From assembly GCF_041146795.1 (NCBI RefSeq), contig NC_135185.1, positions 24,436,529-24,500,528 of the forward strand: 64,000 nucleotides of DNA, in the 5' to 3' direction. The notes beneath the pieces were generated by a model that saw only the letters and a list, made by a program, of their open reading frames with translations, did not search any database and was not told the DNA's origin. The position numbers and the translations under genes are program-made. The DNA is from Maylandia zebra (Eukaryota > Chordata > Actinopteri > Cichliformes > Cichlidae). The stretch's first letter is position 1. Each line of letters starts with the position of its first letter. Shown in pieces: positions 43,349 to 53,479 of the stretch.

Positions 43349-44296
43349 TCATGAGGAGCGTGTGCTTGATCTTCTTGTTTTCTTGTATTTCTGTGGCATT
43401 AAGAATTCCTTTGCTCTTTTCTGGAAGTTTCTCCCAATGGCAACATAGAGAATGGGGTTAAGGACACTGTTGAAAAAAGCTAAGTACACAGTAATTTGTT
43501 TGTAGATGTCAAGTATGGTGTGACACCTCACAATACCAACACGTTCAAGCACATCTAGTATCCTGCTCAACTGGAATGGACCCCAACAAATTTGGAATGC
43601 CAGAAGAACTACCAGGATGAGAGTGGTGGCTTTCTGCTCCTTCCCATGCCCCTTTAGCCTGTTTCTCAGTGCTTGAATAATCTTGACAGCGCAGAGGGAA
43701 ATAATGGAAACAGGGATTACGAAGCTGAAGATTATGGTTATTGTCTCATATACTAGATGTTGGTCTTCAGTGAAGAGAATGCCACATGCAGTAATATTTG
43801 ATGTACTGGGGATTAACTTCCTGTAGATTAATACGGGGAGTGCAAAGATAACGCCAAGAATCCACACAACTACACATGCCAGCTTGGCATAAAATGTCCT
43901 ACACATGCTGTGATGGGACAGTGGGTGCACCAGCCCCACATAGCGATCTATGCTAACCAGAACAAGGAAGTAAATGCTGCAGAGTGCATTCATTTTTATT
44001 ATGGCAGGTATCACTTTGCACAGGCTCTCACTGAAAGCCCAATTAAAGCCCTTTCCTACATAGTCAGCCCAGAAGGGCAAACAGCACACCAGAACAAAGT
44101 CAGCTCCAGCCAAGTTGCTCAAGTAGATCTCAGCTACTGTGCAGGCTTTCTTGTGGAGGCAGAAAACCATCAGCACAAACGCATTAAAGATGATTCCAAG
44201 CACACTGATGGCCAGGATGTAGTATGAACCCAGAGTGAAGATCAAACTATTTGGCTCAAGATTAGTACAATTTGTATTGTTTTGGTTTCCAGACAT
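43349..44296 (-). CDS. Bradykinin-receptor-like GPCR, intact
   Basis: 315-aa class A receptor. The start is the ATG at 44294-44296; a splice acceptor CTGCAG at 44325-44330 lies 28 bases above. N-terminal N-glycan sites, TM2 Asp (about D66), DRY (117-119), the TM3-ECL2 disulphide cysteines, CWGPF in TM6 and NPILY in TM7 are all present. Both acidic residues that contact bradykinin in mammalian B2 receptors (top of TM6, start of TM7) are conserved as Asp. The C tail is short and basic with Ser/Thr for phosphorylation. It should be a Gq/Gi-coupled kinin-type receptor at the cell surface. Its 5' exon has probably moved away through insertions at 44.45-45.96 and 47.39 kb. The B1/B2 assignment is uncertain: the VHPL after DRY resembles B1. 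Confidence 0.9.
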   Translation of the reverse strand: MSGNQNNTNCTNLEPNSLIFTLGSYYILAISVLGIIFNAFVLMVFCLHKKACTVAEIYLSNLAGADFVLVCCLPFWADYVGKGFNWAFSESLCKVIPAIIKMNALCSIYFLVLVSIDRYVGLVHPLSHHSMCRTFYAKLACVVVWILGVIFALPVLIYRKLIPSTSNITACGILFTEDQHLVYETITIIFSFVIPVSIISLCAVKIIQALRNRLKGHGKEQKATTLILVVLLAFQICWGPFQLSRILDVLERVGIVRCHTILDIYKQITVYLAFFNSVLNPILYVAIGRNFQKRAKEFLMPQKYKKTRRSSTRSS

Positions 44297-44446
44297 CGTT
44301 ACAGGGATGAGGTTGACAGGGATACTGCAGAAAATAGAGAACAGAGTACAGATAAAACATTATTGTAGGCTAACTTTCACAATTATTTTTCTTTTCCTTT
44401 TTTCTTTCAAAAGAGGAAAAAAAATATCCACACTTAAAGTATTCCA

Positions 44447-45956
44447 CACAGCAAATTCAAAAGTGTTAAATTTTTTGGTGTTAATAGTCTCCTTGCAAAA
44501 GTAGAGTTAATTTTACTCTAAGCAGAGTCACATTCTTTTAATGTAACTCTGAGGTGTAAAATGATAGTAGTTAAAATCGAGTGTTAAAAATGAGTGTTTC
44601 TCTGTCAAATCTGGAGGTGTTACAATGGAAACATTAACTCTTGACCTCTTAACTCTGAACTCCTAGAGGGGCTATGACACCAACAGAGTAAATTCACAGA
44701 CTCCGCCCCCAGCACGGCTCCAATCGAAGCTGAAGTGAAGCCGTTTCAGAACATTTTGCTCTACATATTTGAGTTGTTTGCCATGCTTGGTAAGTCATTT
44801 TTTCAAAGATTGTTTCAATTATTATTAGCTTTTACTTCTGTGGCTCTTTGGAGTTGAGACAAAGCTGTGTGAAAGGCATTAGCCATGTTGCTCGCTGATA
44901 GCATAATATTCTGTTTTAGCTAGCTGAAAGGTATTGTTTGCGGGCAAATACCACAGCCTTGAAAAAAAGCTTGCATGTGAATTTTCAGTCAAACTTTTGG
45001 TCAAATACACCTAAAGCAATGTCTAGAATGTGAAATGTTGGTATAATGGTGCTACTTGAAGCCTGAAAACGATCGCCCATAAAAAAAAAAACTAAAAAAA
45101 ACGAGCAAACAGCAGTAGCAGACGTCCTGACTGGATTCTACGTTAGCATAGATCCCTCCAGAGTTTTGTGCACACGGTTTAGGTAAAAATGAAAAAAGTT
45201 GAGGTTTTACATTTAGTTCAGTATTACCTGTTGCCTGTGTCCTTGTTTTTTGGGAAAATACTTTACACAAGTAATGGCTCAAAGAGGATTCCTTTTTTTT
45301 TTTAACTGTGCTGCAATTGTTTACTGGATTATTTGTGCCATTAATTACTGTCAACTAATTTTTATTCGATCTCCACACAGGATATGCCTGTGAAGATGGA
45401 ATATGGGGGAGAGCAGAAGTGCGTTGAAGTTCCACAAAGGGATGAATGAAGGACATGCATATTGTATTCAAGAAATAAGTGATGAGAATGCTGTTATTTG
45501 CATTTACCATGTCAGACCTTTTGATAAACAAAATTCTAATGAAAGTGAGAACATGTATACTGTTACATCTTTCAGAAAATGTTTTGAAATTGTGGTGCAC
45601 AGTTCAGAATAAATGTTTTTCAAAAACCATTGCATCTTTTTAGTAAATGTTTATTTCCAAAAGAAATTTCTAGAAGTTCAGAACAGTAAAATTCCCGCTT
45701 TTTAGAATGAATTAGAAGATAACTCTTACGTAGTTAAACTAAAATACTCTTTGAGAGTTAATATATAAACTCTTAACACCAAGTGTTAAATTATCAACTC
45801 CAGACAGATTTGGTGTTTAACACTAAATCAGAGTTAACGTACCAACTCTCCAAAAAGAGTTAAATTAACACTCTCTGGTGTGGACCCATATAGACACTTT
45901 AATAGTGTTGAAATCAAATCCGACAGTGTTAATTTGGACATGCTGGATTTACTGTG
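44447..45956. mobile_element. DNA transposon, about 1.5 kb, with AGAGTTAA/GTGTTAA subterminal repeats
   Basis: The left end CACAGCAAATTCA and the reverse of the right end CACAGTAAATCCA are inverted and similar. Both sides carry many copies of AGTGTTAA, AGAGTTAA and AACACT. The flanking duplication is not obvious. The superfamily cannot be named from the ends. It lies in the intron between the 43.3-kb receptor and its presumed 5' exon. Confidence 0.65.
45381..45612 (+). CDS. Small two-exon candidate gene inside the transposon
   Basis: An exon-1 candidate ending GCCATGCTTG with donor GTAAGT (44790) could join an acceptor CACACAG at 45380. The 69-codon frame 45403-45612 (MGESRSALKF...FEIVVHSSE) ends in a TAA that overlaps AATAAA. 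Joining exon 1 directly enters a different frame and stops early, so this copy may be frameshifted. I do not recognise the protein. It may be an element-borne protein or a captured exon. Confidence 0.3.
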
Positions 45957-47389
45957 CATGCATGGAAGTTAATAAAGACAAAGTGAGTGGTCAAAGCTGT
46001 CATCGTTATATTTAGGGGTAGATTTAATCTATAAAACTGTCTTTTGGCATTAAAAGCTACTGTGGGGGTTTACTAAAAAAGGAACAGTGTCGACTTTAAG
46101 ACTAAAATCCGCAGGGGCAAGTGACATGATGATGGTACAGTTGCAAAAATGTACCCATGTGAGTGAAAGGTTGTTGGGGTGATCTCCCATAACAGTGCCT
46201 TAATTTATATACAAAGATGTTGTCAGTTAATTTCAGTAATTACCTACCAAGAGCAGAGACTCAAAAACAAGCACGCCCGATGAGTTAAAGTAGAGGTGTC
46301 AATGAAGTCCTGAAAGAAATATTACAGTGTAAGTGCAGGTTTTAAACCTGTTTCTCTATGAAAACAGTCTAGCAGTTAAGGTAAATGAGAGCAAGAAGAA
46401 GAAATATGGTTTTGTCTAAGGATGAACTCTTCTTAGAAACTTGTGAGATTCTGAGGACTGAGACTCAGGTGCAGCACAGATTTATCCAGCGGTGAGTTTA
46501 TTCCAAACTACTCCATCATCTGAACATGAGCATATTATTGTAGTGTATTGTAGTCCATATTATTCCACTGCTTATTCTACGAGCTGTGAGGTTGCAGAAA
46601 CCTATTATAGCCTAAATTACCCATATTATTCAGACAGTAACCCGACGCGCTAACATAATGACATCACAGCTACAGTTATAAATATGATATGCTTGTCTCT
46701 CATAGCCAGAAAAAAACAAACAAAAAACAACAACATAAAAATCCCTGTGTGGTGCTGAGAAAAAAAAAAACAGAGCCGGTTTTTAATAAAATTCTAGTAT
46801 TACTACTTAAGAGCAGGAAGTACCCACCTCTAAAAACGCAAGGTTGGGATTCCGTCGAGACTTACAGAACAGAGCAAAAGTTTTGTCCCCGCGCTCACAG
46901 CTTAGAGGGATCCATCCGTCACAGTTACGCACGCTGATAATATTTCCTCATCTTATTCCAAATAAATGAACACTTCAGCTCCATAATCAACAGTAAGAGG
47001 TGTTTTTTTTTTTTTTCAAAGTTACATTTAGTGTCCAGGAAATCTAGCAAATCAGGTTTGCATGCTTCTTTTAAATATTCTCCTCCGAAAGTTTTTTTTT
47101 AACCCGTAAAGAAAACACTCCTACAAATACTTCACCAATAAGGTAAGCCACCAAAATACCTGCTGTGACCACACCTTCCATCGTAAAACTGGCACTGCAC
47201 CTCATTAAATCCCGACCGCAGCGCTTCAGCTTTAAAAGCGTTTCTCGTCTTTCCTCAGACCGGTCCGAACACCGAAATGTCTTAGTGTCTTAGATTAATG
47301 CCAGATTCTGATTCAATATGTAATACTGGCTTCAATAGATATCAAGCATTTAAAAACAAACCTCAGATGAGTGCTTTTATGCACATTAT
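45957..47389. other. Gene-free stretch
   Basis: Some A- and T-runs (46758, 47000). No supported ORF, splice structure or repeat assignment. Confidence 0.35.
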
Positions 47390-47790
47390 TGTCATGGTCT
47401 GGGGTTGTGAGGGAAAGGAGGACCCAGGGGCAGAGGTCTGTGTGTACAGTGCGTTTATTTACAGTGTGGTAAATACTGATGCCAAACTAATCCCCGCGCT
47501 CCCCAAGACTCCCGTGTGCGTCTTCCAGTGGCGTCCGTGTTCGTGCTCCCCGGTGACTCTGCACACCCTGTGCGTGCTGTGCTGTCCTTCTTCTCCACGC
47601 TCCTCCTGCAGGGAAAACAATGGAAGCAGCCGTTAGACACTGACCCCTGCGGGCAAACACGATCTGTACTTCCTGGACTAACAAATCCTGCGCTGGAGAA
47701 AGCTCCATCGCTCTGTTAAGTAGCTGCCCAGACGAGCTTGGTCAGAAGTAGGTGTGTGAGAACCTAGGCGTGACCAGCAGCTGACAGGGC
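47390..47790 (-). repeat. LTR-like fragment
   Basis: Starts TGTCATGGTCTGGGG, followed by a GAGGACCCAGGGGCAGAGG-type stretch and GCGTTTATTTACAG, the same architecture as the sushi-type LTR start. The end is uncertain (CTGACA at 47781-47786), with no matching target duplication. Minus-strand frames across it are chance. Confidence 0.4.
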
Positions 47791-47969
47791 CACACCCATC
47801 GCGCTGTGCAAGTTTCTTAATTTGCACAGCGTGTAAGTTAATTGAAGGGTGTTTTTAAAGTTTTGAACAAGTAATGGCAAAAAGCTGAAAAACCCTGTTA
47901 GTGTTGACTTGTTAATCCCCTTTGCAGAGCAGAAAGGCAGAAACATGAAGGATTAAAAAACAACCAAAA

Positions 47970-48200
47970 TTAAGTTTGGCTTGCAGGCAAAAGAATCTGT
48001 TCTCCAGGTGGAAAAAAAAGGCCAAACGAATTCCTACTAAATAGCTGTGTTTTTCTTACTTAAAAGAGAAAGTAAACTGAATTTAAACTAATATATAATG
48101 ACTCACTCTTTAGCCAGCTCTTCTGCTTTTCAGTCAATGCAGTCTTTGTTTTTTCCACTTCAAGTAGCACTTTGTCTCTTTGCATGGTTCATTTTTATGG
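47970..48200 (-). promoter_or_regulatory. 5'-exon/promoter block of the 43.3-kb receptor, donor site lost
   Basis: Same block as at 4.4 and 52.9 kb: TTTTGCCTGCAAG and the exon word AACAGATTCTTTT are kept. Where sister copies have AAG-GTATG, this one continues directly as AAGCCAAACTTAATTTTGG, so about ten bases including the splice donor are deleted. It is the nearest such block above the 43.3-kb gene. Confidence 0.5.
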
Positions 48201-50340
48201 TGTTGGTTCAGGTATTGTTTTATGGACCTTTATAGACTCGGGCCTTCTGTGAACATAACATCTGAAAAGGCGTTTGAACTGTTTGATTAAGCTCAGAATG
48301 AAAATACTATTGTTATCAGTTGGTGGAATAATTGAGAGAATCTCTCACTAAACATTGGGTTGGCATTATTTTCCATTTCAATTATTGCATAATTTTGTGT
48401 TTTCGGGTGAGCTATAGGCCATACCTATGTGGGAGTGGAGATTCCCCTCTAGTCAAGCAGTCAGCCATTTGGAGATTACTGCAGGGAGTGGTTGATTGGT
48501 GATGATTTGAGCCCATCTATATAAAGGGGGAGAGAAAACGGGAATGAATGGGTTTTTGTAGGACACAGTTGCAACAGGGGAAGCTAGCTGGAAAGGGAGA
48601 CTCCAGTGACAGAAGGAAAATAGTATTAGATTAATAGAGATTAATAGATTAATAGAGTACTAGAGCTCAACCCAAAATCACTTCCTTTATTCTGTATCAT
48701 AGCGATATGAAGACATTTACACTAAACAAACAGAAAATACTCCACTTTGACACATGCAATTTTCTCTCAAATGAAACCATTATTTTATGTTCATGTTTAA
48801 TCCCCAAAAAAGTAACATTTACATGGACAGAACTTTTAAGAAAATTAATATTTATATCATGTTATTTCAATAGTCCCCGTGTGGTTCAGTGTATTCTGTT
48901 AAATTTACTGGGATGTGCCAATATGTCCATGAGATAAATCCGATACTGACAGAGATCTGCCTGCTGTTTACATTGTAACAGCTGCCTGTTGACAGTTCAA
49001 AGCCTGCCACTGAGTGGACAGGTACGCCTGGAGTTTGTTAATCCTTTGTAGTTTAATCAATCACAGCTTACCAAATAAAGGCTTATCAGAGGTGCTGAGA
49101 ACCATAGCCATCCATCTATTCTTTTAACCATTCATCTAGTTCTGGGACATATGAGGACTGGAGTCTATCCCAGCTGTCATACGGGGAATCCACACTGGAC
49201 TGGGCCAACACAGATTTACATTAAGACCCACATTCACCACAACTGCCAAGCTGAAATCACCAACTAATCCAAAGTATAAAATATCTAATAACTCACATAG
49301 TGTAACTTAAAAGGGGATGTGCGTTTAATTTAAAACATTATTTTTGATTTAGAATTTAAAGTTCCCTGGTGTGTAGACATTTATTTACCACAGCGGACTA
49401 CAGAAGATGCCAGTAAATGAGGATTATTGAGTTTTTGTATTTACACTGATCTAGCAAGGTGATATATCGCAAGTTCACTGTATAAATGTTTCACAATACA
49501 TACACAGAAGCTGCCACTAAAAGCGGAGTTTGAGTACGAGGCATACAATTCGCTGTTTTTCATATACTGTTACATACATGCAAAGATTAATACAGTGTGC
49601 AGGTAGTTCTTCAGTATTGGTAGGTTAAATGTCTTTTTGGAGTCACAGGAGTAGGAAAGGAATTCTTTACAATGTAATACACAACAGTAAGTAATACTGC
49701 GCAGCACAACAGGTTTAGTGGTTTACAGTTCATCACTAAAGTATTCCAATCGGTAGCAGTAAAACCGCATAATGTTGCAGCACAGAGACATATTAATACA
49801 CAACCACTCACATGTACAGTGTGGAACATCTAACCATTAAAATCTTGTGTTAATGCTTTTAACGCTGTTAACCTTCTTTCATCTCCTTTGTATAGTCGTT
49901 CCATTATATTAGCTTGTGTCCATTACTTATGTAATAGAGAATAAATGTGGTAATGCTATTCAATTATGTAGCAGTGTTATTATTGCATTAGATCTGAAAG
50001 CATATCTAATAAAATATAACTGAAAAAAAAAATAAAGCAGTAGAATGGCAGATTCAGATTCGCGTCTCAGATCCTGTTATACCGAAGCTATACCGGATCC
50101 TTGGCTTTGAAAGCAACCCCACCCTTGTTGCTTGAACTTTTGATGTAAAACAAGAGATGTGGATTATATTTGTGTGTGTGTGTGCGTCTGTATGTGTGCG
50201 TCTTCTAACTTTGCCTGATTAACAGTCCTAGTTAATCCTTATTTATCTTGGCTTTTAGTGAAGCCTCTTAGTTCATTCTTGCTGTTGCAGCTTCTTCTCT
50301 CTAAGCCAACTTTATTCTGAGCATGACTTAAATAGTAGGT
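48201..50340. other. Gene-free stretch with a teleost repeat
   Basis: 49105-49290 is a plus-strand copy of the common teleost repeat (CCATCCATCTATTC, GGAGTCTATCCCAGCTGTCA). Otherwise A/T-rich sequence with a short TG microsatellite at 50171-50186. Confidence 0.4.
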
Positions 50341-50344
50341 GGTT

Positions 50345-50715
50345 GGGACTGCTGTGCTCACAGCCAGAGCTGTATACCTGAGATGATAATATCAAGGATA
50401 TCACTCTCACTGACATTATGCAGAACCAAGACTCTAAATGCTCAAGAGACTGTGCGTTACTTTCAAATATGCTTCTTTAATATGGATATCCACCAAATTC
50501 CTGGTATTGTATGTGCATAGAATTAGGGGAAAAAAATAGCAGCACCCCTCAAGGCACTCAAACCTTACTACTACTTTCTGGAGATACAGTGTAATGAACA
50601 ATGTTAAATAAACCCTATATATTTAGATTGCCTAAAAAAAATTTTTTCTCATGCTTGGGTGAATAATTACCCAGTTAATTTAAAATAACCAAAGCACACA
50701 TCAAAACTCAAAAGA
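50345..50715 (-). repeat. 3' flank of the 50.7-kb receptor (reference copy)
   Basis: 50350-50440 is the block recurring at 5860-5930 and 16735-16815. 50680-50715 recurs at 18755-18800. Because it sits beside an intact gene it gives the order of the ancestral unit. Confidence 0.55.
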
Positions 50716-51726
50716 TCAGAGAGTAGCTTGAGACTTTGTCAGCCTCAGAGTCGTTATGCGAGTTGACATGAGGCTGAATGTTTCTGTAGTCTTATTGTTC
50801 CACTGCTTGGAGAGTTCCTTAGTTCTTCTTCTGAAGTTATTTCCAGCAATGACGTAGAGAATGGGGTTAAGGACACTGTTGAAGAAGGCAAAGTACGTAG
50901 AGATCTGTTGGACGATGGTCAGTGTGATGTGGCATTTCAGAATGCCAGTGTTTTGGAGCACATCTAGTATCTTTGTCACGTGGAATGGCACCCAGCAGAT
51001 CAGGAATGCCAGGAGAACTGCCAGGATGAGAGTGGTAGCCTTCTGCTCCATTTTCTTAGAGTTTAAACCCTCCATTAGCCTGTTATTCAGTGACTGAAAA
51101 ATTCTGACAGTGCAGAAGGAAATAATGATAATAGGGATGATGAAGCTGAAAATTATGGTTATCACCTCAGATGCCATATATTGATTTTGTGGTAAGTCAA
51201 GTGAACATTGAGTAAGATTTGACTGAGGTTTGAATTCTAACTTCCTGTAGATGAACACGGGGAGAGCAAAGACCAAGCCAAGACCCCACACAAACAGACA
51301 TCCCAGTTTGGCGTAAAACGGCCTGCGTATCCTCTCATGGGAAAGCGGGTGCACCAGTGCCACATAACGATCTATGCTAACCAGAACAAGGAAGTAAATA
51401 CTGCAGAACGCATTCATGTAGATAACAGCTGATGTCACTTTGCACAGGCTTTCACTGAAAGGCCAGTCAAATCCCTTTCTTGTATATTCAGCCCAGAAGG
51501 GCAAAAAGCACACCAGAGCAAGGTCAGCTCCAGCCAAGTTGCTGAGGTATATCTCAGCCACAGTGCAGGCCTTCTTGTGGAGGCAGAAAACCATCAGCAC
51601 AAACACATTAAAGATGATTCCAAGCACACTGATGACCAGGATGTAGGGTGGAACCAGAGTGAAGATCAAGCTGTTGTTGTCAACAATACAATGGTTTTCA
51701 CTTGTGTTGCTTTGGTTTCCAGACAT
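50716..51726 (-). CDS. Bradykinin-receptor-like GPCR, intact
   Basis: 336-aa class A receptor. The start is the ATG at 51724-51726, with acceptor CTGCAG at 51755-51760 and 5' exon donor GTATGC at 52857. N-glycan sites near the N terminus; TM2 D68; DRY 119-121; ECL2 Cys at about 174; CWVP 244-247; NPILY 287-291; Ser/Thr-rich C tail. The acidic residue at the top of TM6 is kept (about D255), but the TM7-entry position that is Asp in B1, B2 and the 43.3-kb copy is Thr here (about T270). Ligand preference may therefore differ. It is the best-preserved complete unit (promoter block, 1.1-kb intron, coding exon, 3' flank). Confidence 0.92.
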   Translation of the reverse strand: MSGNQSNTSENHCIVDNNSLIFTLVPPYILVISVLGIIFNVFVLMVFCLHKKACTVAEIYLSNLAGADLALVCFLPFWAEYTRKGFDWPFSESLCKVTSAVIYMNAFCSIYFLVLVSIDRYVALVHPLSHERIRRPFYAKLGCLFVWGLGLVFALPVFIYRKLEFKPQSNLTQCSLDLPQNQYMASEVITIIFSFIIPIIIISFCTVRIFQSLNNRLMEGLNSKKMEQKATTLILAVLLAFLICWVPFHVTKILDVLQNTGILKCHITLTIVQQISTYFAFFNSVLNPILYVIAGNNFRRRTKELSKQWNNKTTETFSLMSTRITTLRLTKSQATL

Positions 51727-52857
51727 CTTGACAGAGTAAGAGTTGGAATGGATGCTGCAGAAAAACAGAGGACAGCAAATAAAATATAAAATATTATTCT
51801 AAAAACAGTTTGATGTGAGAACATTATGTTATTTTGATGGCGCACAGTACAGAGATACACATAATTACGAGTAACACTGATATATAATGCAAAATACTGC
51901 TGCTACATTTTCATTTATTTTGCAAAGAATTTGACTCAAAAACACAAAAACTGTGGCTGAGAGAGACCATTAATTCACACTTACAGTCACATTTAAAATC
52001 ACAGCCTATTTAAAGTCACCAATTAACCGAAAGTGTATCTGCAAAATTAAGAGATTAATAATTGTTTTGAATAACAAGCGTTCTTGTGTGTTAGTTGAAT
52101 TTTGATGAGGCGCTTTTGCTTAATCTATCATCAAACCATGGGTGCCACAACCATTGCAACAAGATATTTTTGAATTTTTCCTTCTTCCCAGAGAAACATC
52201 TGTAATAATGTTTTTCTATTAAGAAAAATAACCAGCTATTATATTATGTTATTATAGCTATTATAGCTATAATTTTGGCTATTATTCGAACTGATAATAC
52301 CAGTCTACCTCTATTAAGTACTTATTTGTGTGTCTTTTTCTTTGCTTATAAACATGTAATGACAAAAAAGAGAATACCTTTCTATTTTACATGCAGAGCC
52401 CTTTCCATTATCAGTCATTTAAAGTTCCAACAGTACAATACAAGCACATCTACGTTTCTAATAACTGATTACTGTTTATCAGGACTGACCTGAGTCACTG
52501 ATATTTATAGCAACCTCATTTTCTGCATATCCTCACCATCAGTTGCAGCCACATTCTTCCTAAATTAATTCTAAATGCATAAAGATTAAAACAAAAACAT
52601 AACAAAATACAAACCCTCCTTTTTACATGTGTTTGGAGTTTGTTTCAGCGTAAATCTTCTGAGTGCATTTGGCTTAAGATAATGACTATAACACTAAACA
52701 TGCAGAGACAATTCCAGTTAATGATCTCCAGTCTATATCGTGACATGTTTACACTGTCAGACATCATGTTTCTAAATCTGTGCTGTTGATAAATATTTTA
52801 ACCACAGAGAAAAACACAGACAAGTATAAACCAAGCCAAATAAGGCTCATGCATACC

Positions 52858-53070
52858 TTTTAGGGAAAAGAGTCTGTTCTCTAGATGGAAAAAAGAACAC
52901 ATCAATCTAGCCAGCTACACCCTCCCAGTAACTCCAGTTGCAGTTGTTTTCTGACTCTGCCCCACTTGCTCACTTGAAGGAGAAAATAAACTGACATTAA
53001 AGTGATGTCAGATGTCTTTGATGATATGAGATGACTCGATGTTTTGCCACCCCCTCCTCCATTCATTCAG
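52858..53070 (-). promoter_or_regulatory. 5' untranslated exon and promoter of the 50.7-kb receptor
   Basis: On the minus strand the exon ends CCCTAAAAG with donor GTATGC (52857 down). The 1,103-base intron ends at the acceptor at 51755. The promoter core ATCACTTTAATGTCAG (about 53012-52997) is shared with four other blocks in the window. Confidence 0.65.
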
Positions 53071-53134
53071 CCAATCCTCTACTTTTCCTCGTTCAGTAGC
53101 ATTATGTGTATCATTGCACTAAATTTACTTAACT

Positions 53135-53330
53135 GTGTGTGTGTGTGTACTTTTTAAATTCAGTTTGTAAGTCTGTAGAGATCAGAGCATTAGGTCAGGT
53201 GCTCCTGACAACTTACTAAATGTGGTCTCGTGCATTTACAAGCATCATGTGGGACCAGAATAATGGTAATGTTTGTTAACTCTCTCTCTCTGTCTGTCTC
53301 TCTCAAATGCATGCTCTCTCTCTCTCTTTC
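53135..53330. repeat. (TG)n and (TC)n microsatellites
   Basis: TG repeats at 53135-53150 and TC-rich repeats at 53280-53330. Confidence 0.8.
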
Positions 53331-53472
53331 TATAAGTGGAGGAGTTTAATAAGAGCGCGGAGACTCAGAACAGGTCCTGACAAAGACCAGAAGAACATAG
53401 CTCGATAGATACGATAGTCACTGCTGACAGTAACAGAAGACGAAGGAGCACATGATGAGTGAGAAGCACCAG
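53331..53472 (+). other. Exon-like segment on the plus strand
   Basis: TATAAGTGG at 53331, then a non-coding leader, ATGATGAGTGAGAAGCACCAG at 53452-53472, and a donor GTATTG. This is the architecture of a first coding exon transcribed away from the receptor promoter. I cannot find a second exon in the window and do not recognise the peptide. Confidence 0.25.
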
Positions 53473-53479
53473 GTATTGT

